This document shows positions 33,739 to 42,974 of a stretch of DNA of 64,000 bases, in pieces. This DNA comes from CAVVJA01 sp963801715 (GTDB taxonomy: Bacteria > Actinomycetota > Actinomycetes > Mycobacteriales > Jatrophihabitantaceae): positions 65,359 to 129,358 of the forward strand of contig CAWDGB010000027.1 of NCBI GenBank assembly GCA_963801715.1. Reading direction: 5' to 3'. Below the pieces are notes generated by a model. That model was given only the letters and a program-made list of their open reading frames with translations. It searched no databases and was not told where the DNA came from. The translations under genes and the position numbers were made by a program. Every line of letters starts with the position of its first letter. Position 1 is the first letter of the stretch.

Positions 33739-35216
33739 CGGAATGCGGCGACCACCCGTGCTGCTCGCGCGACCTCGTCCGGGCCGGCGAGGTCGGGCAG
33801 CGCTAGGAACACCATGCGTACTCCGCGCGCGGCGAGATCCCGGTAGCGGGTGACATGGTCGGGGATCGTCGCGGCGTGATGGCGCTGCGCATAGTCGGCG
33901 GCCGAGCGCCGCCCACGCAGCCGTTCGATGAGCGTGGCCACCTGCTCGCGGTCCTGGCCCATAACGGGGATATCCAGCACAGTCACCTCGCGGTCGCCCA
34001 TTGCCGCGACGGCCCGGCTCACCGAATCGAGATCCGACGGCACGTTGCAGGCGTCGGCGAGCCGTGCGGCGATTGACAGCACCCGCGCGCCTTTTCCACC
34101 GACGATGAGGGGGAGTGGACCAATCGGCCTTGGGTAGCAGGTCGTCTCCGGCAAGGACACTCCGGAACCGTGGTAGGCCTTGGTGCCGGCGTTCCAGAGC
34201 GCACGCATTGTCTCCAGCGTCGTCTCCAGTCGCTGGACCCGGTCGTCGGTGGCCGGGAACGGTATCCCGAATGCCGCATGCTCGCGAGCCCACCAGCCGG
34301 TGCCGACGCCGCAGAAGGCTCGGCCCCCAGTCAGCACGTCGAGGGTCGCCGCGGTCTTGGCCAACCGTCCGGCGGAGTGCAGGCTCGCCGGGCTCACCAA
34401 CGTGCCGAGCCGCAGTGATGTGGGGAGGCCGGCGAGCAGCCCGAGCGTGACCCAGGGCTCCGGAATCGGCTCCCAGGCTCGGCCGACCTGCGGGATTTGG
34501 ATCAGGTGGTCCATCAGGGCCAGCCCATAGAAGCCTGCGTCCGCCGCGGATTGCGCGATTGCGTTCAACCAGCCCGCGGGATCGGCTCCCCAGGGGAAAC
34601 GGGCGATCTGCAGCACGAACCGCAACTCGGTGTCGGGCGCATCGATGGCCACGGGCGGGCGAGACAGACTCGATGGTTGCGCGGTCGGGCCGATCACCCG
34701 AAGCACAAGATCCCATCCTTCGTCGGCGATTTCAGCCGGGATATCGGACATCCGCCGCAGCTGGGCGCTAAGCGCATCCGCCGGAACTGGACGATCCCGG
34801 GTCCGATTACGGCGCCGACACTCTGCCGCGTCCGTCGCGAAGATGACGGCTACCGCCGGCAATCTGGCCCCCCGAGCGACGCTCAGGTATTCGCGGCGGC
34901 GCGCTCGATCGAGGCCAAGCGTGTCCACAACCGTCGTCAGGTGACGCCGCGCCCGCGCGGCGACGATGGTGTCCAGGAGCGCGAATGCGTCGTCGGTGGC
35001 GGAGAGGTCGCTTTCCCCGCTGCCGACGATCGCCCGCAACTCGTCGGATGAAACGATCTCGCGACGGGCAAAACGCGCGATTGCCCAGGCCGACTTGCCG
35101 GCTCCCGAGGCGCCGACGAGGACGATCAGTGCGGGATCGGGCAGCGCGGGTGAGGTGAGGTCCACGGCAAACGACTTCCCTCGCGCGATACTGGCGTCCG
35201 AAGACGTGGTCACCAC
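33735..35216 (-). CDS. Kinase-like P-loop domain fused to luciferase-like F420-dependent oxidoreductase
   Basis: A 493-residue two-domain protein. Residues about 25-175 form a small P-loop kinase-like AAA domain: ALIVLVGASGAGKSAWAIAR, VSSDELRAIVG, TTVVDTLGLDRARRREYL and RNRTRDRPVPADAL, resembling polynucleotide-kinase-type ATPases. Residues about 208-493 are a luciferase-like (LLM) TIM barrel: FYGLALMDHLIQIPQVGRAW, LGTLVSPASLHSAGRLAKTA, TLDVLTGGRAFCGVGTGWW and YPRPIGPLPLIVGGKG. The latter is typical of F420-dependent monooxygenases or reductases. The link between the domains is unknown. The GTG at 35216 lies 20 bases after the amine-oxidase stop, in the same operon. Confidence 0.82.
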   Translation of the reverse strand: MVTTSSDASIARGKSFAVDLTSPALPDPALIVLVGASGAGKSAWAIARFARREIVSSDELRAIVGSGESDLSATDDAFALLDTIVAARARRHLTTVVDTLGLDRARRREYLSVARGARLPAVAVIFATDAAECRRRNRTRDRPVPADALSAQLRRMSDIPAEIADEGWDLVLRVIGPTAQPSSLSRPPVAIDAPDTELRFVLQIARFPWGADPAGWLNAIAQSAADAGFYGLALMDHLIQIPQVGRAWEPIPEPWVTLGLLAGLPTSLRLGTLVSPASLHSAGRLAKTAATLDVLTGGRAFCGVGTGWWAREHAAFGIPFPATDDRVQRLETTLETMRALWNAGTKAYHGSGVSLPETTCYPRPIGPLPLIVGGKGARVLSIAARLADACNVPSDLDSVSRAVAAMGDREVTVLDIPVMGQDREQVATLIERLRGRRSAADYAQRHHAATIPDHVTRYRDLAARGVRMVFLALPDLAGPDEVARAARVVAAFR

Positions 35217-35236
35217 CGCATCGCTGCGATCATGAC

Positions 35237-36373
35237 CTACAACGAGACCTTAGCCACGGCCGACATGCTGGTGTGCGCGCCGAGCCGGAAGCGATCAGGC
35301 ACCGGCCGATCGCCGGTGAGCAGACCGGCCACCAGCTCCCCGATCAAGGGAGCGAACTTCGCGCCGTGTCCGGAACACGGCGAGCAGATGATGATCGGCC
35401 CGACCCGATCGAGCAGGAAGTCCTCGCTGGGGGTTGAGGTGTACAGGCACGTCGTCTCGCCCTGCGGGGTTGGTTCCAGCCCCGGCAACCAGTCGGTCAC
35501 GTAGCGCACGATCCGGTCGCGAGCGCCGGCGTCGACCACACCGTCCCTCCGCTCGGCGGTCGTCACGTTGCGATGGGTATGTTCGGCGACCTTCCGGGCG
35601 TCTCCGGTTCCGCCGTCCCGACCACCCGGCAGGTGATAGACCTCCATCGCGTCCTGGTGGATCGCCGACGGCCAGGGCGCCGCTGTTTCGTCGCGCCGCG
35701 GGAAGTGGAACACCTGCTGCTGGGTGACGGTCAGCGGCGGGAGCCTGAGCGGGCCTCCGAGCAATGGCGCGACCCAGGCGCCGGCTGCCACTACCGCGCA
35801 CCGCGCCTCGAACTCGCGGCCATCAGTGAGCTGCACCGCTGCGTACTCGTCGCGCACCGCCTCGACTGCCGCGACGCGACTCCCGTGCTCGGTGGTCGCG
35901 TCGTCGCGCCGGGCCAGGTCCAGGAGCGCGGCGACTGCTCGGTCGGCGTCCATCGTCCCGGCCTGGGGGTGATACACGACTGGTCCGGTGAAGAGCATGC
36001 CCGGCCACCGCTCCTGCGCGTCAGCCGCAGCCAGTATCTCGTGCCGGATCCCGGCCGCGGCGAGCAGACTCGCGACCAGCGCGGTGCGGTTCGGCCCGTG
36101 ATCCACTCCGCCGACCATCCGAAGCAGGCGAACGTCGGCCCTGAGCTCGACCTCGCGCCATAGCTCGAACGCCTCGCCGGTCAGCCGGGTGTACAGCGCA
36201 TCGCTGTAGCCACGCCGCACGATGCGTGCACTGCCGTGCGAGCTGCCCCGTGTATGCCCGGGCTCGAACTGTTCGTGCAGCGCGACCGACAGGCCTCGCC
36301 GCGCCGCCGCCCACGCCGCGGCCGCGCCCATGAGTCCGCCGCCGATGACGGCCACGTCGACTCGCTCGGCCAT
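35237..36373 (-). CDS. FAD-dependent amine oxidase, N-methyltryptophan/sarcosine oxidase-like
   Basis: A 378-residue flavoprotein of the DAO/MSOX family. The dinucleotide-binding motif is VDVAVIGGGLMGAAAAWAAA at the N-terminus, followed by the family segment GSSHGSARIVRRGYSD. Near the C-terminus CSPCSGHGAKFAP supplies the Cys that covalently binds FAD in monomeric sarcosine oxidase and N-methyltryptophan oxidase. It oxidises a secondary or N-methyl amine, giving an aldehyde and peroxide. The ATG at 36373 follows GGAGGCAGG. It is first in the minus-strand run with the kinase-LLM fusion, and divergent from the M20 peptidase. Confidence 0.85.
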   Translation of the reverse strand: MAERVDVAVIGGGLMGAAAAWAAARRGLSVALHEQFEPGHTRGSSHGSARIVRRGYSDALYTRLTGEAFELWREVELRADVRLLRMVGGVDHGPNRTALVASLLAAAGIRHEILAAADAQERWPGMLFTGPVVYHPQAGTMDADRAVAALLDLARRDDATTEHGSRVAAVEAVRDEYAAVQLTDGREFEARCAVVAAGAWVAPLLGGPLRLPPLTVTQQQVFHFPRRDETAAPWPSAIHQDAMEVYHLPGGRDGGTGDARKVAEHTHRNVTTAERRDGVVDAGARDRIVRYVTDWLPGLEPTPQGETTCLYTSTPSEDFLLDRVGPIIICSPCSGHGAKFAPLIGELVAGLLTGDRPVPDRFRLGAHTSMSAVAKVSL

Positions 36374-36438
36374 CCCTGCCTCCGTCTCTGACGAGCATGC
36401 CGTCCCAGTCAAACACCCAACCGCGATACCGTCCGAGC

Positions 36439-37845
36439 ATGACGTTCGAGCGGGATTTCGTCGCTGAGCACCGGGCCGACCTGCTGGGGGATCTGGATCA
36501 GTGGCTGCGGATACCGAGCATCAGTGCACAACCGGAGCACCACGCTGACGTTTCCCGCAACGCCGGGTGGTTCGCCGCCGCGGTCGAGCGCACCGGCTTC
36601 CCGACGGTCGAGATCTGGCCGACCCGCGGGCTACCGGCAGTGTTCGCCGAGTGGCGAAGTGATGATCGCGGCGCGCCGACCGTCGTGGTCTACGGGCACC
36701 ACGACGTGCAGCCCGTCGACCCGATCGAACTGTGGCACTCTGACCCATTCGATCCGACCGTCGACGGCGACGTCCTTCGCGCGCGGGGGGCGTCCGACGA
36801 CAAGGGCCAGCTGCTGTTCCATCTGCTGGGCGTGCGGGCCCATCTGGCCGCCGCCGGGCGCACGAGCCCAGCCGTGAACCTGAAGCTGCTTGTCGAGGGT
36901 GAAGAGGAGTCCGGGTCGCCGAACTTCGCGGATCTGCTCGCGGAGCACCGGGATCGGCTCGACTGCGACGTCGTCGTCATCACGGACACCGGCATGATCG
37001 CGCCTGACCACCCGAGTGCGGTCACCGGCATGCGAGGAGTGGTCGCGTGCACGGTGTTCTTTCATGGCCCGGATCTCGACCTGCACTCCGGCGTTTTCGG
37101 CGGGGCGGTGCCGAACCCGGCCGCGGCGATCGCACGACTGGTCAGCCGGTTGCACGACAAACACCACCGGGTGCAGGTTCCGGGGTTCTACGACGACGTC
37201 GTGCCGTTGACCGACGAGGAGCGCGGGCTGTTCGGGCGGGTGCCGTACGACCCCACGGACTATCTGGCCGTTGCGCATTCCCGCGCGTTCGCCGGCGAGA
37301 CGGGCTACAGCACGCTCGAGCGTGTGGGTGCCCGGCCAACCGCCGAAGTGAACGGCCTGAGTGGCGGGTATCAGGGTGCCGGCAACAAGACGATCGTGCC
37401 GAGCGACGCCCAAGCAAAGCTGTCCTTCCGGCTCGTGGCCGCCCAGGACCCGGCCGCAATCCGCCAATCGGTCGAGTCGTTCGTCGCCGCGCAGACGCCG
37501 GATGGCATTGTGTCCCGGGTCGAGTGGGAAGGCGAGGGTGTCGCCCCGTGCCTGGTGCCGATCGACACCCCGGCCTACCGGGTACTTACCGAGGCCATCA
37601 GTGCGGCGTTTGACGGTCTCCCGGTGCTGCCGACCCGAGAGGGCGGCAGCGGGCCAGAAGCAGCGATTGCGCAAAGTCTCTGCGTGCCGCTGGTATTTCT
37701 GGGAGTGGGCCTCCCCGATGACCAGATCCATGCTCCGAACGAGAAGGTGAATCTGTCGATGCTGTACCGCGGCGCAGAGGCTGCTGCTCTGCTCTGGGCC
37801 GGATACGCCCGTCTCGGCCGCGCCGGATTGGGTACTCCTCGGTGA
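36439..37845 (+). CDS. M20 family dipeptidase/metallopeptidase
   Basis: A 468-residue zinc metallopeptidase. The two-metal site is marked by VVYGHHDVQPVD, RGASDDKGQLLFHL, LVEGEEESGSP and ITDTGMIAPD, and by a late His in VGLPDDQIHAPNEKVNL. The central dimerisation/lid domain is present. Length and motif spacing fit the carnosinase/CPG2-like dipeptidases common in actinobacteria. No signal peptide, so cytoplasmic. The ATG at 36439 is used. The stop overlaps the lipoprotein gene (GTGA). Confidence 0.88.
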   Translation: MTFERDFVAEHRADLLGDLDQWLRIPSISAQPEHHADVSRNAGWFAAAVERTGFPTVEIWPTRGLPAVFAEWRSDDRGAPTVVVYGHHDVQPVDPIELWHSDPFDPTVDGDVLRARGASDDKGQLLFHLLGVRAHLAAAGRTSPAVNLKLLVEGEEESGSPNFADLLAEHRDRLDCDVVVITDTGMIAPDHPSAVTGMRGVVACTVFFHGPDLDLHSGVFGGAVPNPAAAIARLVSRLHDKHHRVQVPGFYDDVVPLTDEERGLFGRVPYDPTDYLAVAHSRAFAGETGYSTLERVGARPTAEVNGLSGGYQGAGNKTIVPSDAQAKLSFRLVAAQDPAAIRQSVESFVAAQTPDGIVSRVEWEGEGVAPCLVPIDTPAYRVLTEAISAAFDGLPVLPTREGGSGPEAAIAQSLCVPLVFLGVGLPDDQIHAPNEKVNLSMLYRGAEAAALLWAGYARLGRAGLGTPR

Positions 37846-38528
37846 CGCGTCGGTGGATCGTCGTCGCGGTCGGCTGCCTGGCGGCCGTGCTGGTGGCCTC
37901 TTGCTCGACCGAGGTTGGCGGCCGCGGCGTCCGCGCCGGCGCGTCGGGTCCGTCGCGCCAGCCCGACTTCCCTTCAGCCCCGCCATCCTCCGGTCCATCG
38001 GACTCCACCCCTAGCGGCCCGAGCAGCGGGGCCACGGCGCGAGGCTGCCCGCAGGCCACCGACCCGAAGGCCGGCTTGAGCTACACGTGTATCTCGCCCG
38101 ATCTCAAGACGGACAACTCGGAGACCTGGACGCTCGAGCTATCCAAAGAGGTCGACGTCAACTGGTTCCTCGGTGAGGGCTCCGGCGTGCTGCCACCCGG
38201 CCAGAACGGAACACTGCGTGAGCTGTCGGAGACCATCTCGGCCAGCCTGGCCAAGACGGATTACGGCACCAATCCGACGCCCACCCAGGACTCGAGTGCG
38301 GATACCACGATCGACGGCCGGCCGGCCCATGTCGTGCAGACGACCATCACCCTCAACCCGACGTACGTGAAGACCAGCAAACTGAAGGTCACGAAGGAAC
38401 GGCTCTGGATCGCGGTGATCGACAGCGGCAACGGCCTCGACGCGGTCTGGTACGTCACGATTCCGGACATCGTGTCGAACCTGTGGGCGGATGTGCCGGC
38501 GGTCATCCAGAGCATCACAGTCAGCTGA
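37842..38528 (+). CDS. Lipoprotein of unknown function
   Basis: A 228-residue exported protein with a signal peptide and lipobox (LAAVLVASCSTEVGG, Cys at residue 21), a Ser/Pro/Gly-rich linker to about residue 68, and a C-terminal globular domain (GLSYTCISPDLKTDNSETWT, DVNWFLGEGSGVLPPG, AVWYVTIPDIVSNLWAD). It is co-transcribed with the M20 peptidase through a four-base overlap. No enzymatic motif is visible. It is likely a cell-surface lipoprotein of the mycobacterial Lpp type. Confidence 0.72.
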   Translation: MTRRWIVVAVGCLAAVLVASCSTEVGGRGVRAGASGPSRQPDFPSAPPSSGPSDSTPSGPSSGATARGCPQATDPKAGLSYTCISPDLKTDNSETWTLELSKEVDVNWFLGEGSGVLPPGQNGTLRELSETISASLAKTDYGTNPTPTQDSSADTTIDGRPAHVVQTTITLNPTYVKTSKLKVTKERLWIAVIDSGNGLDAVWYVTIPDIVSNLWADVPAVIQSITVS

Positions 38529-38564
38529 CGCGCCGACCGGCATCGGCACCCGTAAGGTGGATCG

Positions 38565-39896
38565 GTGCCTGCAGCCGTCTCCCGCCGCCGATCCGACGGT
38601 GCCTCATTACCCAGCCCCTCATTCGACCTGCACCATGTGACGTTGTCCAACGGCTTGCGGGTCGTCCTAGCGCCCGACCGATCGGCTCCCGTCGTGGGCA
38701 TCGCCGTGCTCTATGACGTCGGCATCCGCTCCGAGCCAGAGGGCCGCACCGGCTTTGCCCATCTGTTCGAGCATCTGATGTTCCAGGGCTCGGCGAATCT
38801 CGAGAAGCTCGAACATTTCCGCTACGTGCAGTCGTCCGGTGGAATGTTCAACGGCAGCACCCACTTCGACTACACCAACTACTTCGAGGCGTTGCCGTCC
38901 AATGCCCTGGAGCGCGGCTTGTTCCTCGAGGCCGACCGCATGCTTTCCCCTCGGATCACTGAGGAGAATCTCGCCAATCAGATCGCCGTGGTGAAGGAGG
39001 AAATTCGCGTCAACGTTCTCAACCGGCCCTACGGGGGGTTCCCCTGGCTCGAGCTGCCGCCCGTGCTGTTCGACACTTTTCCCAACGCGCACAACGGTTA
39101 TGGCGGCTTCGTCGATCTGGAAAGCGCGACGGTCGATGACGCGACGGACTTCTTCCACCGCTACTACGCGCCCGCCAATGCCGTGCTCGCGGTGGCGGGC
39201 GACATGGACGTCGACCAGACGGTCGCGCTCATCGAAAAGCATTTCGGGGGGATTCCCAAGCGACGCAGGCCCGTGCGGCCAAATTTCGGCGAGCCACCAC
39301 TCGCGTCCGAACGCCGCGCCGTAACCACGGACGCGCACGCACCCATCCCCGCGGTCGCTATCGGCTATCGAGTGCCGGATCCGGTAGCGCAGCTGGACGA
39401 TCATCTGGCTGGCGTACTGCTTTGCGAAATCCTGACCGAAGGTGACGCCTCCCGGCTGCAGCGACGGTTGGTGCACCGGGATCGCCTGGTCACCGATGTG
39501 TCCGCGTACCTCGGTGAATTTGGGGATCCCTTCGACGAGCGAGACCCAACGGCGTTCACCATCACCGCGCATTACCCGAATCCTGAATCGTTGGAGCGGA
39601 TACTCGCGGTCGTGGACGAGGAGCTGGCCCGCGTTGCAGCAGACGGCCTCGAACCGGGGGAGCTCGACCGGGTTCGCACCCGGATAGTCAGCGTCTTGTT
39701 CCGGGACATGGACGCCGTGCTGTCGCGGGCTCTCGAGTTCGCCAAGTTTGAGTTGATCTTCGGTCGGGCTGAGCTGATCTCGGAGCTGCCTGACCTACTG
39801 ACCGCCGTGACCGGGGCGGAGGTGCAGGCGGCCGCGGCCGCGCTGAGTCCCGGGCGGCGCGCTGTCGTCGAGCTGATCGCTGGGGGAGCGCGATGA
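38565..39896 (+). CDS. M16 family zinc peptidase, catalytic subunit
   Basis: A 443-residue M16B (processing-peptidase-like) protease. The inverted zinc motif is GFAHLFEHLMFQGS (H-x-x-E-H), with the distal Glu in IAVVKEEIRVN. No signal peptide is present, so it acts in the cytoplasm, probably on short peptides or misfolded segments. It overlaps the next gene, a second M16 protein lacking the zinc motif, by four bases (ATGA). This catalytic/non-catalytic pairing is typical of M16B heterodimers. The start is the GTG at 38565, consistent with the family N-terminus. Confidence 0.88.
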   Translation: MPAAVSRRRSDGASLPSPSFDLHHVTLSNGLRVVLAPDRSAPVVGIAVLYDVGIRSEPEGRTGFAHLFEHLMFQGSANLEKLEHFRYVQSSGGMFNGSTHFDYTNYFEALPSNALERGLFLEADRMLSPRITEENLANQIAVVKEEIRVNVLNRPYGGFPWLELPPVLFDTFPNAHNGYGGFVDLESATVDDATDFFHRYYAPANAVLAVAGDMDVDQTVALIEKHFGGIPKRRRPVRPNFGEPPLASERRAVTTDAHAPIPAVAIGYRVPDPVAQLDDHLAGVLLCEILTEGDASRLQRRLVHRDRLVTDVSAYLGEFGDPFDERDPTAFTITAHYPNPESLERILAVVDEELARVAADGLEPGELDRVRTRIVSVLFRDMDAVLSRALEFAKFELIFGRAELISELPDLLTAVTGAEVQAAAAALSPGRRAVVELIAGGAR

Positions 39897-41251
39897 GTCC
39901 CGCCAAGAGCCGGGCAGCCGGGCCGAAGCCCGTACCGCCGCTGACGAGCCCGAGCCGACCGCGTAAGCCGAGCAGCTCCGAACGGACCCTCGACAACGGG
40001 CTGCGGGTAGTCGTCGTGCGCAAGCGCGGTGTTCCCCTCGTCGAGGTGCGGCTACGGGTGCCCTTCCTGTCAGCCAAACCCAAGCATTCGGCCCGCGCCA
40101 CCGTGCTGTCCGACACCGTCCTTTCCGGCACAGATCGCTACGACCGGGCCGGTCTAGCGGCGGCGGTACAGGCACTCGGTGGTGACCTGACCGCAGGTGT
40201 CGACGCCGACCGATTGCTCCTGTCCGGCAATGCGATTGCAACGAATCTCGCGCCGTTACTGGCGATTCTGGCCGACGTGCTCACAGCCGCCAGGTATCCG
40301 GCCGACGAGATCACGCGCGAGCGGGCGCGTCTGGTCGAGCGGCTGACAATCGCGAGGTCGCGGGCCGGAGTCGTCGCCGCCGAGTCCCTCGCGCGCCGGA
40401 TGTACGGCGAGCATCCTTACGCTCGGCAGCTCCCGCAGGTCGCCGACGTGTCAACGGTCACGCGCAATCAGGTGGTTGGGCTGCACGCCGAGCTGGTCCG
40501 GCCGGCCGGCGCCGTCCTCGTGATCGTGGGTGACGTCTCGCTCGCACGGGCTCTGGACGTGGTGGCGGATTCACTCGCGAGCTGGGACGGAACGGGCCGA
40601 GCCGAGCGGGTGCCCGCCCTGCCATCCCTCGAGAATGGTCCGGTCGTCCTTGTTGATCGGCCGGGCTCGGTGCAATCCTCCTTGCGGCTGGGCGGTGTCG
40701 CGCTTCGACGTGATGCCGACGCATATCCGGCTCTGCAATTGGCGAATCTCGTTTTCGGCGGCTACTTCTCCTCGCGATGGAACGAGAACATCCGCGAGGA
40801 CAAGGGGTATACCTACGGCCCGCACAGCCGGATCGAACACAATGTGCTCGGCTCGGCGCTGGTGCTCGACGCGGATGTCGCGACCGAGGTGACCGCGCCG
40901 GCCCTGCTGGAAACGGCATATGAACTCGGCAAGATCTCGGCGTTGCCCGTGACCGACGGCGAGGTCGACTCGGTACGGCAGTACGCGATCGGCACGCTTG
41001 CGCTGTCGACAGCCACTCAAGCCGGACTGGCGACAACGCTGACGAGTCTGCTCGGCAACGGGTTGGGTCTGGACTGGATGATCGAGCATCCGCGACGGCT
41101 GGCGAAGGTCACCACCGCGGAAGTCAGCACGGCGGCCGCCGAATTCTTTGCTCCGTCGCGGCTCGTGACGGTGGTGGTCGGCGATGCGGCCAGCATCGCG
41201 ACGCCCCTGCAAGCGCTGACGAGGGTGGTGCCGGACGGGCAACCGTCTTGA
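39893..41251 (+). CDS. M16 family peptidase partner lacking the zinc site
   Basis: A 452-residue M16 homologue without H-x-x-E-H. The C-terminal segment ENIREDKGYTYGPHSRIEHN carries the Arg/Tyr pair that the inactive subunit of M16B heterodimers contributes to substrate binding. It pairs with the catalytic subunit encoded immediately upstream. The first 32 residues are Pro/Ser/Lys-rich and disordered. The stop overlaps nudC as TTGA. Confidence 0.87.
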   Translation: MSPAKSRAAGPKPVPPLTSPSRPRKPSSSERTLDNGLRVVVVRKRGVPLVEVRLRVPFLSAKPKHSARATVLSDTVLSGTDRYDRAGLAAAVQALGGDLTAGVDADRLLLSGNAIATNLAPLLAILADVLTAARYPADEITRERARLVERLTIARSRAGVVAAESLARRMYGEHPYARQLPQVADVSTVTRNQVVGLHAELVRPAGAVLVIVGDVSLARALDVVADSLASWDGTGRAERVPALPSLENGPVVLVDRPGSVQSSLRLGGVALRRDADAYPALQLANLVFGGYFSSRWNENIREDKGYTYGPHSRIEHNVLGSALVLDADVATEVTAPALLETAYELGKISALPVTDGEVDSVRQYAIGTLALSTATQAGLATTLTSLLGNGLGLDWMIEHPRRLAKVTTAEVSTAAAEFFAPSRLVTVVVGDAASIATPLQALTRVVPDGQPS

Positions 41252-42174
41252 CGCAAGAACGCCCGGCCCTCGCGCGGATGTCCTATGACCGGGTCTCCTA
41301 TCGTCGCGGTGACGCGGAATGGCTGGCCGACGCCTGGTCGCGAGCTCGGGTGATCGTCGTCGCTCCAGACGGGCGGTCGCCGCTGATCCGAGGCACCGAC
41401 GATCGCCTGGAATTGCGGCTCACCGACCCGGCCTCCAGTAGCGCGGTCGACGCTCCGCGTCGGCTGCTCGGTGTCGTCGACAAGGTGCCGTACTTCTCCA
41501 TCACGCTGCCGGCCCCTGATGATTCTGCCGATTGGGGCACGCTCCGGGAGGTCGCATCAGCCGCCGACGACCTGGATGCGGCCCTGCTGACCTCGGCAGT
41601 GGCGTTGCAGTTGTGGCACAGCCGGCATACGCATTGCCCGATATGCGGGACTCCCACCGTCGAGTCTCAGGCCGGGTGGATTCGGGTCTGCCCCAACGAC
41701 GCCAGCGAGCACTTTCCCCGCACCGACCCGGCTGTGATCATGGTCGTGCACGACGGCGGTGACCGATGCCTGTTGGGCCGGGGCCAGGCTTGGGGCGAGG
41801 GGCGGTTCTCCACGCTGGCCGGCTTCGTCGAGCCGGGCGAATCGCTGGAGGGTGCGGTGGCTCGCGAGGTATGGGAAGAGGTGGCGGTCGGGGTGACCGA
41901 TGTGCGCTACGTCGCGAGCCAGCCCTGGCCGTTCCCGTCGTCGCTCATGGTCGGATTCGTCGCTCGCGTCGATGGCGATCCGACGTTGCAGGTCGACGCC
42001 GTCGAGGTAGTCGAGGCCGGCTGGTTCACTCGCGAGGAGGTTGCCCGCGCGGCGGCGCGCACGGATGCGGCCGGCGAGGACGAGCCGGGCGTCGTCCTGC
42101 AGCGCATCTCCCCGAAGCTGTCGATCTCGCGCTACCTCATCGACTGCTGGTTGTCGGGCGAGATCGGAGCCTGA
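41248..42174 (+). CDS. nudC: NAD(+) diphosphatase NudC
   Basis: A 308-residue Nudix enzyme with an NADH-pyrophosphatase N-terminal domain and a zinc ribbon (HTHCPICGTPT, later VCPNDASEHF). The Nudix box lies at GFVEPGESLEG then AREVWEEV, and the diagnostic NADH-specific SQPWPFPSSLMVGF follows. It hydrolyses NAD(H) and NAD-capped RNA; the M. tuberculosis counterpart (Rv3199c) has been linked to isoniazid and ethionamide tolerance. The start is the TTG at 41248 within a TTGA overlap; an ATG at 41278 is an alternative. Its 3' end overlaps the convergent gene by 43 bases. Confidence 0.92.
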   Translation: MTQERPALARMSYDRVSYRRGDAEWLADAWSRARVIVVAPDGRSPLIRGTDDRLELRLTDPASSSAVDAPRRLLGVVDKVPYFSITLPAPDDSADWGTLREVASAADDLDAALLTSAVALQLWHSRHTHCPICGTPTVESQAGWIRVCPNDASEHFPRTDPAVIMVVHDGGDRCLLGRGQAWGEGRFSTLAGFVEPGESLEGAVAREVWEEVAVGVTDVRYVASQPWPFPSSLMVGFVARVDGDPTLQVDAVEVVEAGWFTREEVARAAARTDAAGEDEPGVVLQRISPKLSISRYLIDCWLSGEIGA

Positions 42175-42800
42175 TCGACGATTCGAATTGCCGGGTGCCG
42201 CGGGTCGTTCCAGCGCACGATGATGTCAGCGAGTTCGGCGGGCTGCACCTCGCGGTCATACGAATCGTGCGCCGGAAGCGTCCACTGCCATTCCGGAGGG
42301 GTCGATCGCTGTCGGGCGCCGGCATCCACCGCGAGATGGACGGTGTAGTCGAATGGCAAGCCGTGGCCAAGCAGCAGCTCGCCGGCGATCAGCACGATGG
42401 CGTCGAGCGGCACCGTGACCGGCGCGGCGCGAACCGACCGGTTCGTGGCCGGGTCTCGCAGCGCAGGCAGAAAGCTCGAAGTGCCACCCGGTCCGAGCGG
42501 GCTGAGAACCTCCCGCCCCAACGCGTCCGCATCGAGCCAGCGTTGCGCATACGCCTCCAGGTCCGTGCGACCCCATTCGTAGCGCAGGGATGCGTCGCGC
42601 CAGAACGTCTCCGCGTCGATGATCTCGGCAGCCCGTCCGCGCGTGCGCAGCGGCTCGACGAGGCTACGAGCGAGGGCAAACGGCAGCGCGGCCCGCGGAC
42701 CGTCCACCGCCACCCGCAACGGATGATCGGTCCGGATGGACACGAGCCTATCCGCCATGATGTCTGGGAGGCGTCCGGCGGAAATTGCCTGATATCCCAT
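42132..42800 (-). CDS. Uridine-kinase-like protein with degenerate P-loop
   Basis: A 222-residue protein matching an actinobacterial group annotated as uridine kinase: RVAVDGPRAALPFALARSLV, RGRAAEIIDAETFWRDASLR, PLGPGGTSSFLPALRD, LIAGELLLGHGLPFDYTVHL and LADIIVRWNDPRHPAIRIV. Where the Walker A GxxGSGKS/T should be, GPRAALPFA is found, with neither the Lys nor the hydroxyl residue. It is therefore unlikely to hydrolyse ATP conventionally. The start is placed at the ATG at 42800; 25 further codons to 42875 are possible. Function unknown. Confidence 0.65.
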   Translation of the reverse strand: MGYQAISAGRLPDIMADRLVSIRTDHPLRVAVDGPRAALPFALARSLVEPLRTRGRAAEIIDAETFWRDASLRYEWGRTDLEAYAQRWLDADALGREVLSPLGPGGTSSFLPALRDPATNRSVRAAPVTVPLDAIVLIAGELLLGHGLPFDYTVHLAVDAGARQRSTPPEWQWTLPAHDSYDREVQPAELADIIVRWNDPRHPAIRIVDQAPISPDNQQSMR

Positions 42801-42974
42801 ACCCGTCACAACAGCCGACAACGCGTCGCAAATACCGTCAATTCCCGTTGCTACTGTCGCAGAATCCGTCGCCAATTTTGGCTGTATGCGAATTACTCAT
42901 TCGTCACTCCTTATATATGAGGCTTGAACCACCGGTACTGTTGGCCGACCTCGTTCGAGGAGATGAGATCCGCG

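Noticed and set aside
31480..34716. One open frame of 1078 codons on the minus strand
   Set aside because: Its first 325 or so codons are antisense-frame noise across the LLM fusion gene. It then passes through the MMPL fragment and, after a frameshift, into the ABC ATPase. These are separate genes.
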